Source: Centropus unirufus (taxonomy: Eukaryota > Chordata > Aves > Cuculiformes > Centropidae). Taken from it: 64,000 nucleotides of DNA. The position numbers and the translations under genes are program-made. Below the pieces are notes generated by a model. That model made no database searches. It was not told the origin of the DNA and saw only the letters and a list, made by a program, of their open reading frames with translations. Positions 63,463-64,000 of this stretch are shown here, piece by piece (position 1 is the stretch's first letter; each line of letters opens with the position of its first letter). The stretch is from contig VYZI01000118.1 of the NCBI GenBank assembly GCA_013397695.1, positions 514,497-578,496 on the forward strand, in the 5' to 3' direction.

Positions 63463-63834
63463 ATCATAGAGTTATGGAATCCCAGAATGTTTTGTGTTGG
63501 AAGGGAACTCAAGGCCCACCCAGTTCCAACCCCCTGCCATGGGCAGGGACACCTCCCACTGGATCAGGAGGCTTCAAGCCCCATCCAACCTGGCCTTGAA
63601 CACCTCCAGGGATGGGGCAGCCACCGCTGCTCTGGGCAACCTGCGCCAGGGCCTCCCCACCCTCACAGGAAAGCATTTATTCCTGAGATCTCATCTAAAT
63701 CCCCTCTTTCAACTGACACACACCCAGCCCATCCTATCCCTGCAATCCCTGATCAAGATCCCCTCCCCAGCTCTCCTGGAGCCTCTTTCAGTGCTGAGAG
63801 ACCACTATAAGGTCTCCCTGGAGCGTTCTCTTCT
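63463..63834 (-). mobile_element. CR1 LINE, long minus-strand fragment
   Basis: On the plus strand it begins TCATAGAGTTATGGAATCCC. It continues through GGAAGGGAACTCAAGGCCC, CATGGGCAGGGACACCTCCC, CAACCTGGCCTTGAACACC, CAGGGCCTCCCCACCCTCAC and GAGATCTCATCTAAATCCCC to CCCTGGAGCGTTCTCTTC in the ORF2 tail. It is well preserved and among the younger copies. Frames of 107 and 140 codons over it are antisense. Confidence 0.95.
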
Positions 63835-64000
63835 ATACTTGCTACTTGTTGATGTCATCCACAGTTTTTGGATCCTTAAACTAATAATGGCAAAACCCCC
63901 ATATCCTTATGTTTAAATTACATTTATCATTTTAACGTAGCTAGAAAATGCCATGATAAAGAAAAAAAGTATCTTGCTTCTAATATAAATTTTTAATAAA
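63835..64000. other. Unique sequence at the window edge
   Basis: AT-rich, nothing recognised. Confidence 0.5.

Noticed and set aside
63494..63916. 140-codon plus-strand frame
   Set aside because: Antisense of a CR1 copy, same words as the other CR1-derived frames.
1..64000. tRNA, rRNA, snRNA, CRISPR arrays, operons, complete endogenous retrovirus
   Set aside because: I saw no cloverleaf, rRNA core, regular spaced direct repeats, gag/pol-like frames or paired LTRs. A systematic search could still find decayed copies.

Overview
This looks like nuclear DNA from a bird. The main evidence is at least 18 copies of the 3' end of CR1, the dominant avian LINE. They share the family's landmarks in order: a 'gaggccctggcccaggttgcccagag' type block, 'ctggaggtgttcaaggcc', 'gatccagtgggaggtgtcc', 'ggaactggatgggctt' and a final 'ttctatgattc' type end. 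The rest is AT-rich, CpG-poor, intron-like or intergenic sequence. Nothing suggests a bacterial, viral or organellar origin, and there are no operons, CRISPR arrays or prokaryotic gene clusters. Nearly all open reading frames here are short chance frames or lie within CR1 copies. I recognise no complete protein-coding gene.

Layout. 1-7.1 kb is unique sequence with a small microsatellite, an 18-bp palindrome and a GC-rich patch near 5.4-5.66 kb. 7.1-32 kb carries nine CR1 copies, eight of them in plus orientation. It also holds an old inverted-repeat pair (21.68-21.91 kb) and a DNA-transposon-like segment (27.11-27.36 kb) followed at once by a perfect 32-bp palindrome. 33-50 kb carries eight more CR1 copies, mostly minus. 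Within it lie the one convincing exon candidate (85 bp, minus strand, 45673-45757) and a weaker coding-like minus-strand block at 44.4-44.7 kb. 50-64 kb is mostly unique, with a six-unit poly(T)-bearing minisatellite (55.37-55.84 kb), then a CpG-rich, promoter-like segment (55.98-56.52 kb), and a last minus-strand CR1 at 63.5 kb.

How it fits together (inference). The simplest reading is the interior of a long gene transcribed on the minus strand, with one small coding exon in very large introns. The CpG-rich segment about 10 kb upstream of that exon, in minus-strand terms, could be an alternative promoter, although its TATA-like motif points the other way. I found no clear evidence of a new biological system. 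The least ordinary structures are the inverted pair of old repeats, the Tigger-like remnant with the palindrome beside it, and the minisatellite next to the CpG island.
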